Assembly: GCF_021462225.1 (NCBI RefSeq)
Contig: NC_061811.1
Span: forward strand, 21,726,663 to 21,790,662
Direction: 5' to 3'
From: Girardinichthys multiradiatus
Lineage: Eukaryota; Chordata; Actinopteri; Cyprinodontiformes; Goodeidae
Length of the DNA stretch: 64,000 nucleotides
Positions within the stretch are counted from its first letter, which is position 1. Each line of letters starts with the position of its first letter. The notes below the pieces were generated by a model. It ran no database searches. It saw only the letters and a list, made by a program, of their open reading frames with translations, and was not told where the DNA came from. This document shows, piece by piece, positions 46,871 through 58,100 of the stretch. The translations under genes and the position numbers were made by a program.

Positions 46871-48289
46871 CATTAGGTTGCCGTAACTGCCAGTGATTGA
46901 TTGAAATTATTAATTAGCTTTTTAATTATTACCGACATTTTTTGTTGCCACTTTTATGTGAACAATTAATGTTAAAGTAGTCATGTTTGTGCACAAATTT
47001 ATATACATTTTAGATGTAGATCTAATGTAGACTACAGGGATGTGACTGTTACGATTCATTACATGTAAACACAGTGTTGTAAGGAGGTTCAAGTTTGTCT
47101 TTTGTTTTTCTTGTTTTTTTATATCCTTGATTTCTCTTTATTATTTTTTTCAGTACAAAACAGAAAGTTAAATTACAGAACACTCTTATTTTGATGTAAA
47201 GAACTACATGCAAAATAAAATTGTTTTTTTATTTTTTATAAAAGACCACAGTGCAAGAGAATTGTATTTTTCCTTCATATTTCAATTCTGCATGCAGATA
47301 TTTCCAAGGCAACAGCACCGTTTAAATTGGTACTTTTTCGTAGCAAAAAAGAGAAATCCATAGCTGTGTAATCGACTGTGATACATGGGCACACAGCAGC
47401 GCTTCACAGAGCCCTCGAAAGGTCACAGCAAGAGGGTTTTTTAGAGGACTCCATTTGTATTACCTGGCAATAATGTTTGCATTTTATCTGACTCACTGAA
47501 GAAAGGCTAAGATGCAGAATGGCACACAGATGCTGTTATAAAAGACACAAAACATGTTTTCCTATGATTAAAAAATGATGATTATTTAAAAAAAAACTTT
47601 TTCTTGGTGCTAACAATAAGCATTAAAGTTATAATAATCCATAAATTTCAAATTGATGTTTTGAAGCAGTCCAGGCACAATGGTCAGTCAGTTGGGAGCT
47701 TTTTTGTTCATTTAGAAGCACTGCTCTCCAACACTATCTGGATGCAAGATGCTGCATTTTGTTAGAGCAACCAGAGAAGTAATGAAAAAAAGTCCTCAAA
47801 TTAAATTCAATGCTTTGCTTTTAAGGGTTTATTTTTAGCTCTATTAAACAGAATACATAGACAAAACATACTGTGATCGTAAAAAATAGTTGTTTTAAAA
47901 TTTGACAAAAAACAAAGTAATTGGTTAAAATCCAGAGAATCTTCAGTGATCTGAGATAATGATCAAAGGTTAGCATACTTCATTAATTCACATTCTTTAC
48001 AATGAGTAGGAACGACGCATGCATCTTCATGGCTATGCCTATACTCAAAGACAGAAGACATCCATCAGCCCATCAGCTGGAGGAGACCAACTCTCTGCCA
48101 GATAATCCAATATGAAATTTAGTAAAAGGCAACTTTCACTCAGGGTAGGTCAATCACAGGTCAAACACAGTCAGAGAGATATTCATAGCTGTTTCTAAAC
48201 TACCAAATTACAGCAGTCGTCCTTTCATGCATTTCTCTCACACTCCAAAGAAATGTCTTTCAGGCCTGGTGGTTTTATAGTCTGTACAT
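46871..48289. other. intergenic or intronic, nothing recognised
   Basis: AT-rich sequence with T- and A-runs. Nothing assignable. Confidence 0.4.
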
Positions 48290-49480
48290 CTGAGTAGAAA
48301 CCAACGTATCTCAATAAATTACTATACCAGCATAAAGTCAATTCATTTCAGCAGTTCAATTCAAAAAGATAAATTTATGTATTATTCAGATTCGTTTTAC
48401 ACAGATTGATATATTCCAAGCATTCATTGGTATTAATTTTAATGTTTAAGGGTAACAGCTGAGTGCAAACCACAAATTCTGATTCCCAGAAAATCTAAAT
48501 ATTACAATTACCAATAAAAGAATGCTGGTTTACTGAAAGTAAGTCCATATACTGAACAGTGTATGCGCTCTGTGTTTGGTTGGGTCTCCTTTTGCATGAC
48601 TGACTGCATCAGTGCAACATGATATAGCGGTGATCAGCCTGTGTCACTGCTGAGGTGCAATGGAAGCCCAGGTTGGGTCTCCTATCTTCATCTCGATAAA
48701 ACACCATAGACTGGGCTTAGTTTAGGCCAGTCAAGAACAGCTGTACCACATCAATTAAACTGGTACTTTAGATTTAATAAAACACAGTGGAGAAACACCA
48801 GCAGATAACAAGGCTCCCCAGTGGACCACATGCAGTTTGGATTCTGTGCCTCCCAACTCCACTTCCAGAGTCTGATGTGATTTCTAAATAAAATGCAGTT
48901 GAATCTTTTAGTTAAAACGAGGACTAGGATCACTGAGCAACAGTCTAGTTCTTTTTCTCGTTAGCTTAGATCAGATGCATGTGTTCTAATTTAAGAGTAA
49001 CTTTATTCAAGGAAGGTGACTGCCATGGCATTGATTCCAGCTTCAGTCCACACCTTGCAAAACTGCTTGCTTACTTTTTTCCACAAACTGTTATCCTTCC
49101 ACTAAGTATTCCATTTACATATTTGAATGCAGCGCTGTGATCAGTGAACTTTTTTTGCAATAACCTTTTATGGTTTACCCTGTTTACTGGGGGTCTAAAT
49201 GACTGTCTGCAGGAGACATGTTAACTCAACAGTCTTGTCCAAGATTATATAGTAATATACCATTTACGGATTAAAAGTGAGTTTGATGTTTTTTCTACTT
49301 TAAAATTCTATTTAAAAAGTCTATTTTATATCGGTCTGACGTAATGTTCTGGTTTTCTGTGAAACTGAAAAGTCATAATCAAAATTATTTATTTTTGAAA
49401 AGTGAGTTTCACTTTTTCATTTTAAAATAATTAAATAACTTAACTTTTCAATTATATTCTAATTTTCTTAAGATGCATCT
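48290..49480 (-). mobile_element. Tc1-like transposon relic, near full length
   Basis: Antisense copy of the same family as 36985-37745. Terminus-like AT-rich sequence lies at both sides (near 48300-48420 and 49300-49470). The centre matches the family over 48740-49260, with blocks such as 'aacacagtggag', 'gttactgagcaacagt'-like sequence and 'gtgatcagtgaac'. No frame longer than 60 codons survives. Assignment is from remembered family layout plus the internal match. Confidence 0.6.
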
Positions 49481-50495
49481 GTACATTACGTTACAAATAA
49501 ATTTATTTTTAGAGCAGCTAATTAGTGGCACCTATCATGACTAAGAATCAAACGTAAATAACTTCATAACTGTGCTGTTCAGGCAGGTCTACTGTATGCT
49601 CAGCAGGTATAAATAGGCTTAGGCTGCACCAACTGAGACTTTGCAAGTGGCTTGATGGTTTGGCTCACAGTTGTCAGTAAGGTTTAGTCACAAATCCAGC
49701 TGTTTTCTAATCTGAAACAGTGTTCATTTAGAGTTATAGGAGAGAGATCGGATCAATGACTGGACCCTGGCAGCAAGCATTTGATAGCAGTGATGACTGC
49801 CAACTGTTTTCATGTAAAGAGAATAGGAGACCAATTGCTCTTTGTTGGCTGCATGTGTTTGCAAAAACATCCACTAAAAACTACTAGGTTTTGGTCCTTG
49901 AATATTCTCGCAATGAATATTTGCATATCAGTTAGTAATGTTCCATGGTAATTAAGTGTTTTTGAGGAAATCATAAAATGCTGAAATATTTTGTATAATT
50001 TAATACAATTGTGTATTCTTTGGATATTCTATATTATAACTACAGACAACATTTTGATTGGACTTGATACTAAAAATGGCATTAAGACATCATTCTTGGA
50101 TCGGAGACAAGGTGGAGGTCAATGATCCATCAAACAACATGCAATGATTAGATTATTTGACTCTGGAACTCTAGGCTTACAGTCAAAAATGTTGCAAAGT
50201 GAAATAAATAAACAAATTGATATAAACAATAAACAGTTTTTCATGTAAAGACCCATTTTCAGATTTGCCCAGTTATTTATGTTAAACGCACAGGTTGAAC
50301 CTAGCGCCGACAGTGGACTCTCTGCGGCTCTGCACCCGCTTCGTCTTGTCAGATATTTTACTGTTGAATGAGAGAAAATACATGATGAGCAAGTATCTCA
50401 GCAGATGACAGGGTTGTTTCCTTTTTTTAGAGATATTTGCTTTATTTTAGACTTTTGAGCCATCAACCTCTATCTACCACGAAATATGATTTTGA
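49481..50495. other. intergenic or intronic, nothing recognised
   Basis: AT-rich; nothing assignable. A short GC-rich patch (50290-50345) stands out, without a recognised function. Confidence 0.4.
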
Positions 50496-50771
<276 letters not shown>

Positions 50772-51404
50772 TCAAATACATTTTACCTTTTTACATTTAA
50801 ATCATTTAGTTGTGGTCTATGTGGTATAATGTGGAACTGCAAGGCTTTGGCCTTAATTCTTTTTTATTGTAGCTCCACATGCCCCTTTTTTACCCCTGTT
50901 CTGAGGTGCGTCTGTACGGAGCCCGCGAGGCGACATGGGGGAATTTATTTTCTTTTGCGCCGCGCAATAGTTTTGCATCCCCACGCAATAGTTTTGCGTT
51001 CGCTCACAAAAGTTGTTAATCACCTTGAGAAAGCTGTGCATTTTGGAACAGCAGCAAAGATGAAAAACAGCTCATAAAACAAACAGCACTGATATGGCAT
51101 TGATATGGTTTGTTTATCGTATTCAGGTTAACACGCAGTCAACAATGCCATTAAATGCTTAGGATTATCATGAATTGCTTAGATAGTCGAATTAGAACAA
51201 AACCAGAGGATGAAACAGACTCAGCACACAGGATAAGACGGTAAATGAGGTTTATTTCTACTGTAGACTTTGTTTAAGGAATCTTGAGTTGGAGTTGTCC
51301 AGAAGCCAGAGGAGGAGGAGGTAAACCCAGGAATCCAAGGAGAGAGAGAGAGTACTGGTGATGAGAATATTTACAGTGCAGTCCTTACGAAGGAATATTA
51401 CGAG

Positions 51405-51475
51405 ATGTTGGCAGGCAGGTAGGCAGATAGGCAGGTCGACAGGCAGGCAGATGGATAGGCAGACAGACAGGAGTC
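51405..51475. repeat. (AGGC)n-type degenerate microsatellite
   Basis: Iterations of GGCAGGCAGGTAGGCAGATAGGC type, ending near 'gacagacagg'. It lies within the spacer of the inverted structure. Simple sequence. Confidence 0.85.
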
Positions 51476-51855
51476 CACATAACTGAGGTTATGTTCCAGG
51501 AAAGGTCTGTATCAGCAGCTACCTTAAGAAGCCCATGAGCTCATTAGGAGAATGCGTTGCAGCTGCAGACAATGAGCTGCCAGAACCAACCAGAAGGGGA
51601 GGAGCAGAGATCCTACAAGGATAAGACGAACCGTTCAAATCACTATAGAAACAACAGTGGCGTGCAAAAAAAGTACACATCATGTAGCAGTAATTAGCAA
51701 AAAAGTGTCAGATGTGGTTTCATGCAGTATTATTGTCCAGAGTTCAGCAGTTTGACAGCATGTAGATAATAACTGTCTTTAAGTCTGATTGAAGATCCTT
51801 TTATTTAAGGCCAATTTCAAAATAAAACTCAATAAATCTCAAAAACACGTCTCCA

Positions 51856-52064
51856 ATGAAGTATTGCGAGATAACGCAAAGACTATTGCGTGAAAACGCA
51901 AAAAGTATAGCATGGGAAAGCAAAAGTATTGCGAGCGAATGCAAAAGTATTGTGTGGGAACGCAAAAGTTTTGCGAGCGAACGCAAAAGTATTGTGTGGG
52001 AACGCAAAAGTATTGCGTGGGGCGCGAGTGAATGCAAAAGTATTGTATGGGGACGCAAAACAAA
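51856..52064. repeat. 21-bp tandem array
   Basis: About ten units of roughly 21 bp, each with AACGCAAAAGTATTGCG and a variable four-base spacer that alternates between GTGGG-like and AGCGA-like forms. Because 21 is divisible by three and the units lack stops, frames on both strands stay open across it (7-residue repeats). These are not taken as genes. Confidence 0.9.
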
Positions 52065-52144
52065 AAAATTCCTCCATGTTCCCTCACGGGCTCCGTACGT
52101 CTGAGAGCAACTCGTTTTGGTGCGGTCTCTTTAAATGCTACTGT

Positions 52145-52310
52145 CCGTCCGTCCACTCCTCAATCAATCTATCCATCTATCTCTATCTGTGCCTCTATCA
52201 GATATTTGTCCATCTATCCACCTTTGTACATACAGTCCTTCACTTATTTGTTGATCCATCTATCCATCTCTTCATATATTTGTCTGTCCATCAATCTATT
52301 CGGCAATCCT
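52145..52310. repeat. degenerate (ATCT/ATCC)n microsatellite
   Basis: Runs of CCATCTAT, CCATCCAT-type tetramers with interruptions. Long open frames through it are artefacts of simple sequence. Confidence 0.85.
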
Positions 52311-53395
52311 TCCATCAGTTTTTTTTCCAGAGGGCTGACCTAAAATTCATCACTCTGATCAGCACAACAGTAGAGGAGAGGGATACATTGTGATGCGAAT
52401 ACAATATACGCCGCAACCATTTAAGACCGTGATAAGCTTTAAGCCTAGTTGCACTCAGGAATGGGTGTCCTGTTAGAATATCAGTGAAATCACAGTGAGG
52501 GCAGAAACTGGCTGATGTCTACTGAGCTGGGATGTTTTTGGGTTTGGGCATGAGAGGCCATGTGAGTCTGCCTCCTGTTGGCAACCAGACAGACAGCCTG
52601 CTGCTGTTCCAAAAAATGTGGAAATTACATTTGGATCCCCACCTGGTGACCAAATTGTGGAAATGGCCCAGACTTCTGTTCTGCCAGCTTCTTTTTCAGT
52701 ACTTGTTTCTTTTGAGAGTCAAGCTGTGCATTAAATGTTGGCAAGCTCTGCTAGGGGACTCTATATTGCCATTTTAAATTTTTTTAATATCCTGTATTTG
52801 AACTAGCTGAGTGTTTTTTGCTTTAGTTTTGCAACCCCTTTATTTGTCTAGGCAAATTCTGTTTATCTTTGACTTGGAGCATGTTTTTTTGTCATTCTAG
52901 TGATGTGCTTGAATGGAAATTAATATGACAATGATTTGTATTTGCCAAAACTGAAAAGAGTAAACTGTCAGCGTGGTTAAAGGCATTTGTTGCACCCCCA
53001 CTGATCAAAAAGCTTTTAATGTACTAAGCTGTACTTCCGTAGGTAACATGCAATGCTGGTGTTGTAACAACACTGCCAGTTACACAGAATCTAAAATCTG
53101 AGACTTTAATTTACGTCAGAAATACATATTTTTCTAACTGTCATTATTAGTATAACATTTGTTATATCTTTTTGAAATGGTGCAAGTATTTTTTTAACCC
53201 ATGTTTCCAAATATGCTTTTGTACAGTGCACATATTTATACTGTCATTATGCACACATCTTCATTTTTTTTATATTTTGCTACTTTAAAACTTCAATGTT
53301 TTTTGTTAAATTTTAAGTGAGTGTAATAGTGACAACACAACATACTACATATTTGTAAGAATTGAAAATGATACATGGTTTTGAAGATTTTGTTT
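52311..53395. other. intergenic or intronic, nothing recognised
   Basis: No feature assignable. T-rich stretches from 53100 onwards may be the outer part of the Tc1 relic that follows. Confidence 0.4.
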
Positions 53396-54300
53396 TTCAA
53401 ACAAAAATCTGAAAAGTGTGGCTCGCATTTGTTTTCAGCCCCCAAGTCAATACTATCAGCTGCAAGTCTTTTGGATATGTATCTACGTCCTTTCAAAAGA
53501 CGAAAAGCTATGCCCATTCTTCTTTACAAACTAGTTCAAACTCAATCAGACTGGATGGTGAACATCTGAGAACACCAATTTTTAAGTCTTACTCCAGATT
53601 TGCAGCTGGAATTAGGTCTGGACTTAGTCTCGGCCACTCTAACACATGACTATACTCTGATCTGAACTATTTCATTACATGTTTGATTGTATGTTTTGGG
53701 TGGTTGTTCTGCAGGAAGGTGAACCTGAAGTTCAAATCTTTTGCAGCCTCTCAACAGGTTTCCTTCCAGGGTGGCCATCTATGTATGTCCATCCATCTTC
53801 CCACCCTCTGACTCTGTTGGTTCTATAGTATGTCGCATGTTGGCCCAAAAGTGGAAGTTTGTTCTCTTCTGACCACACCCTTCTTCCACATTGCAACTCT
53901 TCCATAAAGGCCAGATTTGTAGAGTGCTGGACTAGTAGGTGTCCTTCCAACAGATTCCCCCACCTGAGTGGTGGATCTCTGCAGCTCCCAAGTTACCCAA
54001 GTTACCCTTGACCTCCTGGCTTCTTCTCTGATTAATGCTTTCTTTGCTTATCCTGTCAGTTTAGGTAAAAAAGTATTTCTTATTAAGTATGTGCTTGCCA
54101 TGTGTTCTCCCTTTTCAGACAATTGATCGAACTGCGCTTTGAGAGATGTTCGAAGCCTGGAAAACTGTTTTATAATAACCTTCTCCATAACTTAATCTCT
54201 GACTTGTCTGTGGTGTTTTTTGGTCTTCATGATGCTTCTTGTTCAGTAATGTTCTCTACTAGATCGATGAGAACAGCTGTATTTATGTTGAGGTTATACA

Positions 54301-54337
54301 CACCAGGATTCTGTGATGCTATCACAGAATCCTGGTG
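54301..54337. repeat. perfect palindrome, 17-bp arms
   Basis: CACCAGGATTCTGTGAT and its exact reverse complement are separated by three bases (GCT). There are no mismatches in the stem. Confidence 0.95.
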
Positions 54338-54359
54338 AAGAAGTCAAAATGGTCGCCTT

Positions 54360-54400
54360 TACTATGATACCGTGTGCAATCAGCACACGGTATCGTAGTA
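54360..54400. repeat. near-perfect palindrome, 18-bp arms
   Basis: TACTATGATACCGTGTGC and its reverse complement are separated by five bases (AATCA). The single mismatch would be a G-U pair in RNA. It starts 22 bp after the previous palindrome. Confidence 0.95.
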
Positions 54401-54699
54401 CAGGTGGGTTGAATACAAGTGCACATGATTCCACACATGACTCCTGCACAATCTTGCACTACTTTGCGTTGGTTGATGACATAAAATTACATTACAATAC
54501 ATTGGAGTTGATGGTTGTGCAACAAGGAATTTTTGTATAGCATTCTATCCGAGCCTCCAGGAAATCCATTAATTTTCTCGGGAATTACTTTAATCTCCAA
54601 AACTCTTCTTGCTGCCTCATTTCTCCACTGAAACTTGCCTCTAACACAATTAAAATATTTAAAATCTGCAGATACTTTTGGGTGTCTGGAACTGGGGTA

Positions 54700-54997
54700 T
54701 AAGATAATAAAGAAGGCTGGCTCTGTTCTGGGGACTCCTCTGGAACCTCTGGAGATCCTTGTGCAAAGACAGATTCTTCATAAAATGAAGAACATTATGG
54801 AGAACCCTGAGCATCCTCTTCATGAGACTGTCCTACAACAACAGTGTGTCTTCAGTCAGAGGCTTCTTCAGATCTGCTGTAAGACAGAGCACTGCAGGAG
54901 AGATCTACAACGGCCTTTTGAAGAAACCTACATAATGAGCTACAACAACATTTAATTTCCCTTTGGGATTAATAAAGCATTTTTGAATTGAATTGAA
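54700..54997 (+). mobile_element. LINE 3' fragment, same family as 13.6-15.7 kb
   Basis: A 5'-truncated copy. The reading from Lys-Lys-Ala-Gly-Ser-Val-Leu-Gly-Thr-Pro to Leu-Leu-Gln-Ile-Cys matches the C-terminus of the 631-codon ORF2 almost residue for residue. The short 3' UTR with 'ttaatttccctttgggatta' and an AATAAA..TTGAATTGAATTGAA tail is also shared. A frame break occurs near 54850. It defines the 3' end of the family. Confidence 0.92.
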
Positions 54998-55044
54998 GTA
55001 CTCTGAGCTTTTTCATAGTCACTCTGGATTGCACAATATCAATC

Positions 55045-55085
55045 AATATCAATGCACACACACATACACACACCACCACCCACCC
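55045..55085. repeat. CA-rich microsatellite
   Basis: Short CACACA/CACCACC tract. Confidence 0.8.
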
Positions 55086-56819
55086 TTTGTAGGTGACTGG
55101 ATATGTTCTTATTGCAGAGGAAGCTCATGCATAATGTATGTGACAACCTTGTTGGACTAATCATAAGTGTTTCAGAATGAATAAATCAAACGATGAGATT
55201 GTAGGTTAATGAAATATTCCTCTTGTGATGTTAAAACATCAGATGTGTTTTGTTAAATTGAAACTGATTTTTAACCTGTATATTGGAATAAAACATATTT
55301 TATCATTTTCTAGACTCTATTTCCTTTTTTTCTAGTGAAGGAAATACACATTTGCAAGTTTATAAAAGTGTTGCCCTTCAGAGGATCAAAGGTAGCGCCA
55401 TAGTCCTCAAATTAAATACAATTCCATACCAAATAGTTGGGCTTTTATAAAGGAAAAAAGGGAGGTCTTAATGGGTAATTCATAGAAAAACATGCATTAA
55501 ACACATTCTATGACATGGCAAAACAGAGTTGTTTATAACATTGTGTTTGACCAGTGAATTAAAGACAACAATAGATATTGATACCAGTAGATATTATTGT
55601 TGTTTCCTAATAACATATAAGTCGAGCCAAATTTATTTGTAAAACCAGAAGAAATTGACCAACAAGTTCTACAACTAAAAGGTCCAGGAATATGAAAATA
55701 CATTTTAACATTAAGGGAGTACAATTTAAATTAACACAATAATAAAATATAATTAAACACCTTAAAAAGATGATTTATTTCAGTTACCTTCATGCAGATT
55801 TTGCAGCCGTAACCAAAGTGTGAGATCTGTTCAAAGTAAATTTTCTCTGTTGGCCATTTAAATGTTTGTCTTCATCATTAAACTGAGATTCTTGCACAGC
55901 ATTTTTGTTTTTAGATGAGTCATTTCTTACACATTGCAACCATTTGTGAAAATTAGGCTTCTTGTTGAGAGATGTGACGCTGTTGGCTTGACCGGTGTTA
56001 TACAGCTTCAAAGAGAGGCCAATCAGTCTGCAAAAAGTAAAATCATTTTCATTAATGAGTGCCCATGAAGACCAGCCAGTGTTATGCTGAAAGAATATTT
56101 TGATTTGTTTCTTTGAAATGCAGGATTTTTGTACAATTTACAAAATGAACATATTTAACCTCATTGAGCATGCTAAGTACTGTCAGGGACAGTCCTCTGA
56201 TGTTATTAATGTTAAGCATGCTGGTTGTGGAACATTGCATGTTCAGTGCACAGTTCACTGCATAATAAGCTCATTTACAGCAGCTATGTGTTCAACATAG
56301 ACAGTTAAAGAAGATGACTTTGATGTTGCAATCCTCAGATATGGAGGCACATTTTCAATGTAAACAGTTTTCTTGATTTTAATGTTAGTCTTTCTTTCAG
56401 AATCATTTTTCTATCATCTCATTATCAACCTCATTATGACAGTGAATCCCATTCAGCAGGGTGTGATTCCTGCTTCTGTCTTGCCTTTAAAATCCTGTGA
56501 CAGCTCTCTGAGAAGAAGATGCAAGTTTGCTATTATGGCCTCCTTCTGTATAAGAGCATTACGGGAGGCCTCAAGTTGAGTTTCATGGGCAGCACTCTGA
56601 GTTAATAGGCTGCATCCTACAACTGGAGTAAAAAATCTCTGCTTGTTTACAAGACGGGGTTTGTGCCAAGAACATGACAAACGCTTCCCCACACTTAAAG
56701 GTAACGGCAACCACAGAAGGTGACATATTAACAAGAATACCTGAATCTGTTTGCTCTGCTTTACCTCTGAAATTTCAGTCTTAGAGAAACATATCATCTG
56801 TATTAATATTTGCACATGT
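55086..56819. other. intergenic or intronic, nothing recognised
   Basis: AT-rich. A 120-codon minus-strand frame (56453-56815) has no recognised domain or splice context. Confidence 0.4.
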
Positions 56820-57330
56820 AAGAATTATTTATTGTCAGCATCCTCTCCAGTGCTCTACATCCGCAGGGCATGATTAGGTGAAACGTGCTAATTGTCAAGC
56901 ATTAACACATTAGAGTGTCGTTGTGGTGTGAGAGTTTGTGTGAAATACTTTGAAGTCTTGATGAAAGCCTTAATCCGCTGATAGAAATCAATGCGGCCTT
57001 TTGTAGTGGAAGGAGAGAAGCCAGTTCCAGGCCTTTACCGACTGATGTGGCGTTAGTGGACTTTGACGAGCATTTAATGACGCGTCACTGGGCTGGACGG
57101 GTGATCAATTTATTTAGGCAGTAATGTATGTATCCCCTGGTAAATCTTTAATTAATGGGGAAAGAGTAGGACAATGGGGACGCAGAAGGCCCAAGCATAT
57201 GAACAACCAGCAGGGTAAAAGGGGGGATGCCTTCTCATTTCCTTTTTAATTAGCTGTAAACTGCTTGATACTGCTGTTGTGTTTCATTACATTTCCAAAT
57301 GCCTTCGTCAAGCTTAATTTCCTTGCAGCA
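56820..57330. other. candidate conserved non-coding element
   Basis: A non-repetitive block of ~500 bp with intermediate composition. It holds several homeodomain-type TTAATTA/TAATTAG cores (near 57150 and 57250), an ATCAATTTATT stretch, and few simple repeats. It has the look of a vertebrate enhancer-type conserved element, but conservation cannot be shown here. Confidence 0.3.
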
Positions 57331-57899
57331 ATGAAAGATTTTTTTGCCAAACAGTGGAGAAAATGAGTATTGACATTGAATTCACACCAAATGTAAGTAG
57401 AAACCGAAATAATCAAAGTGTACAAAGTAATGCATTCAAACAAATCAAAATAAATTATTATATAAATTATGTGTAATAAAACGGAATGTGACAGGCAAGA
57501 AGTATTTATGACAAAACAGGTGGAAAATGGTATAAAACATTTTTCAAGGTTTTTCATTACCAAGGTATCAGACAAGATACATAATGGGTAAAAGCAAAGA
57601 GCTATTTCAAGACCTGTGTGACCTTATTGCTATAATACATATGGATGAATTGAGGTGTCCTTCACAAGTTCTTTTGGACAAAGACATCGACACTATTTCG
57701 ATTTTTCCGAGATCCATGGGGCACTCATGGAGAGCTCCAAAAATACCTTGAATATTGAATGATAATTTCTTTATGAAAACAAGAAGCATTGTACTCAACT
57801 GCAATGGTCTGGATTAACACTCGTTGCCCAAGACTCCACTGCTGAAGAAATAGCATGTTAAAGCTTGTTTAAACTTGGCTGCAGGACAATTGGATAAGT
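57331..57899. other. AT-rich flank, possibly part of a Tc1 relic
   Basis: Mostly AT-rich. From about 57780 it may already belong to the Tc1 relic that follows. No intact feature. Confidence 0.35.
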
Positions 57900-58070
57900 C
57901 AATAAAATACTAAGAGTTTATAGTCTGGTCAGATGATACCAGTGTTAACCTGTTTTGATGTTAGTGCACACGGGAAGAGGGATGGCATTGCACATAACCC
58001 CAGAAACCCAATACCTGCAGTGATGTTTGGAAGTGGGAACTTTATTGTGTGGGACTGTGTTGCATTGTAT
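57900..58070 (+). pseudogene. Tc1-like transposase relic (first catalytic block)
   Basis: The plus strand reads Val-Trp-Ser-Asp-Asp-Thr-Ser-Val-Asn-Leu, the first catalytic block of a Tc1 transposase. A decayed segment follows to 'atgtttggaagtggg'. The relic is cut off where the next transposon starts at 58101, so the younger element probably landed in or beside it. Confidence 0.6.
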
Positions 58071-58100
58071 TGTACATGCAAACTTCATATAATTGAAGTA

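Larger units (their letters stand above)
50914..52098. repeat. inverted-arm structure with 21-bp tandem motif
   Basis: The left arm (50914-51012) and right arm (51856-52098, inverted) share GTACGGAGCCCG, then a GAGG..ACATGG.GGAATT block. Iterations of a CGCAATA-TTTTGCGTT motif follow. The right arm holds about ten copies with a 21-bp period, the left only two or three. The spacer (51013-51855) has no coding signal and includes an AGGC-rich stretch. The layout suggests a non-autonomous inverted-repeat element with subterminal arrays. No target duplication is evident. Confidence 0.6.
53396..54535 (-). mobile_element. Tc1-like transposon relic
   Basis: Antisense relic of a common fish Tc1 type. 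It has 'taggtctggacttagtc' and 'ctctaacacatga' on the 3' side of the transposase gene. 'ttctgaccacaccc' follows (first catalytic region, decayed). Then come 'tcttccataaaggccagatttgt', 'cacctgagtggtggatctctgcagctcc' in the DNA-binding part, and the start region near 54215-54250. A terminus-like block 'gttggttgatgacataaaat' is at 54470-54490. A partial second copy of the 3' side starts at 63905. It is interrupted at 54301-54400 by two palindromes. Confidence 0.75.

Noticed and set aside
51801..52393. Overlapping open frames on both strands with 7-residue repeats
   Set aside because: They arise from a stop-free 21-bp tandem DNA repeat and from simple tetramer repeats.
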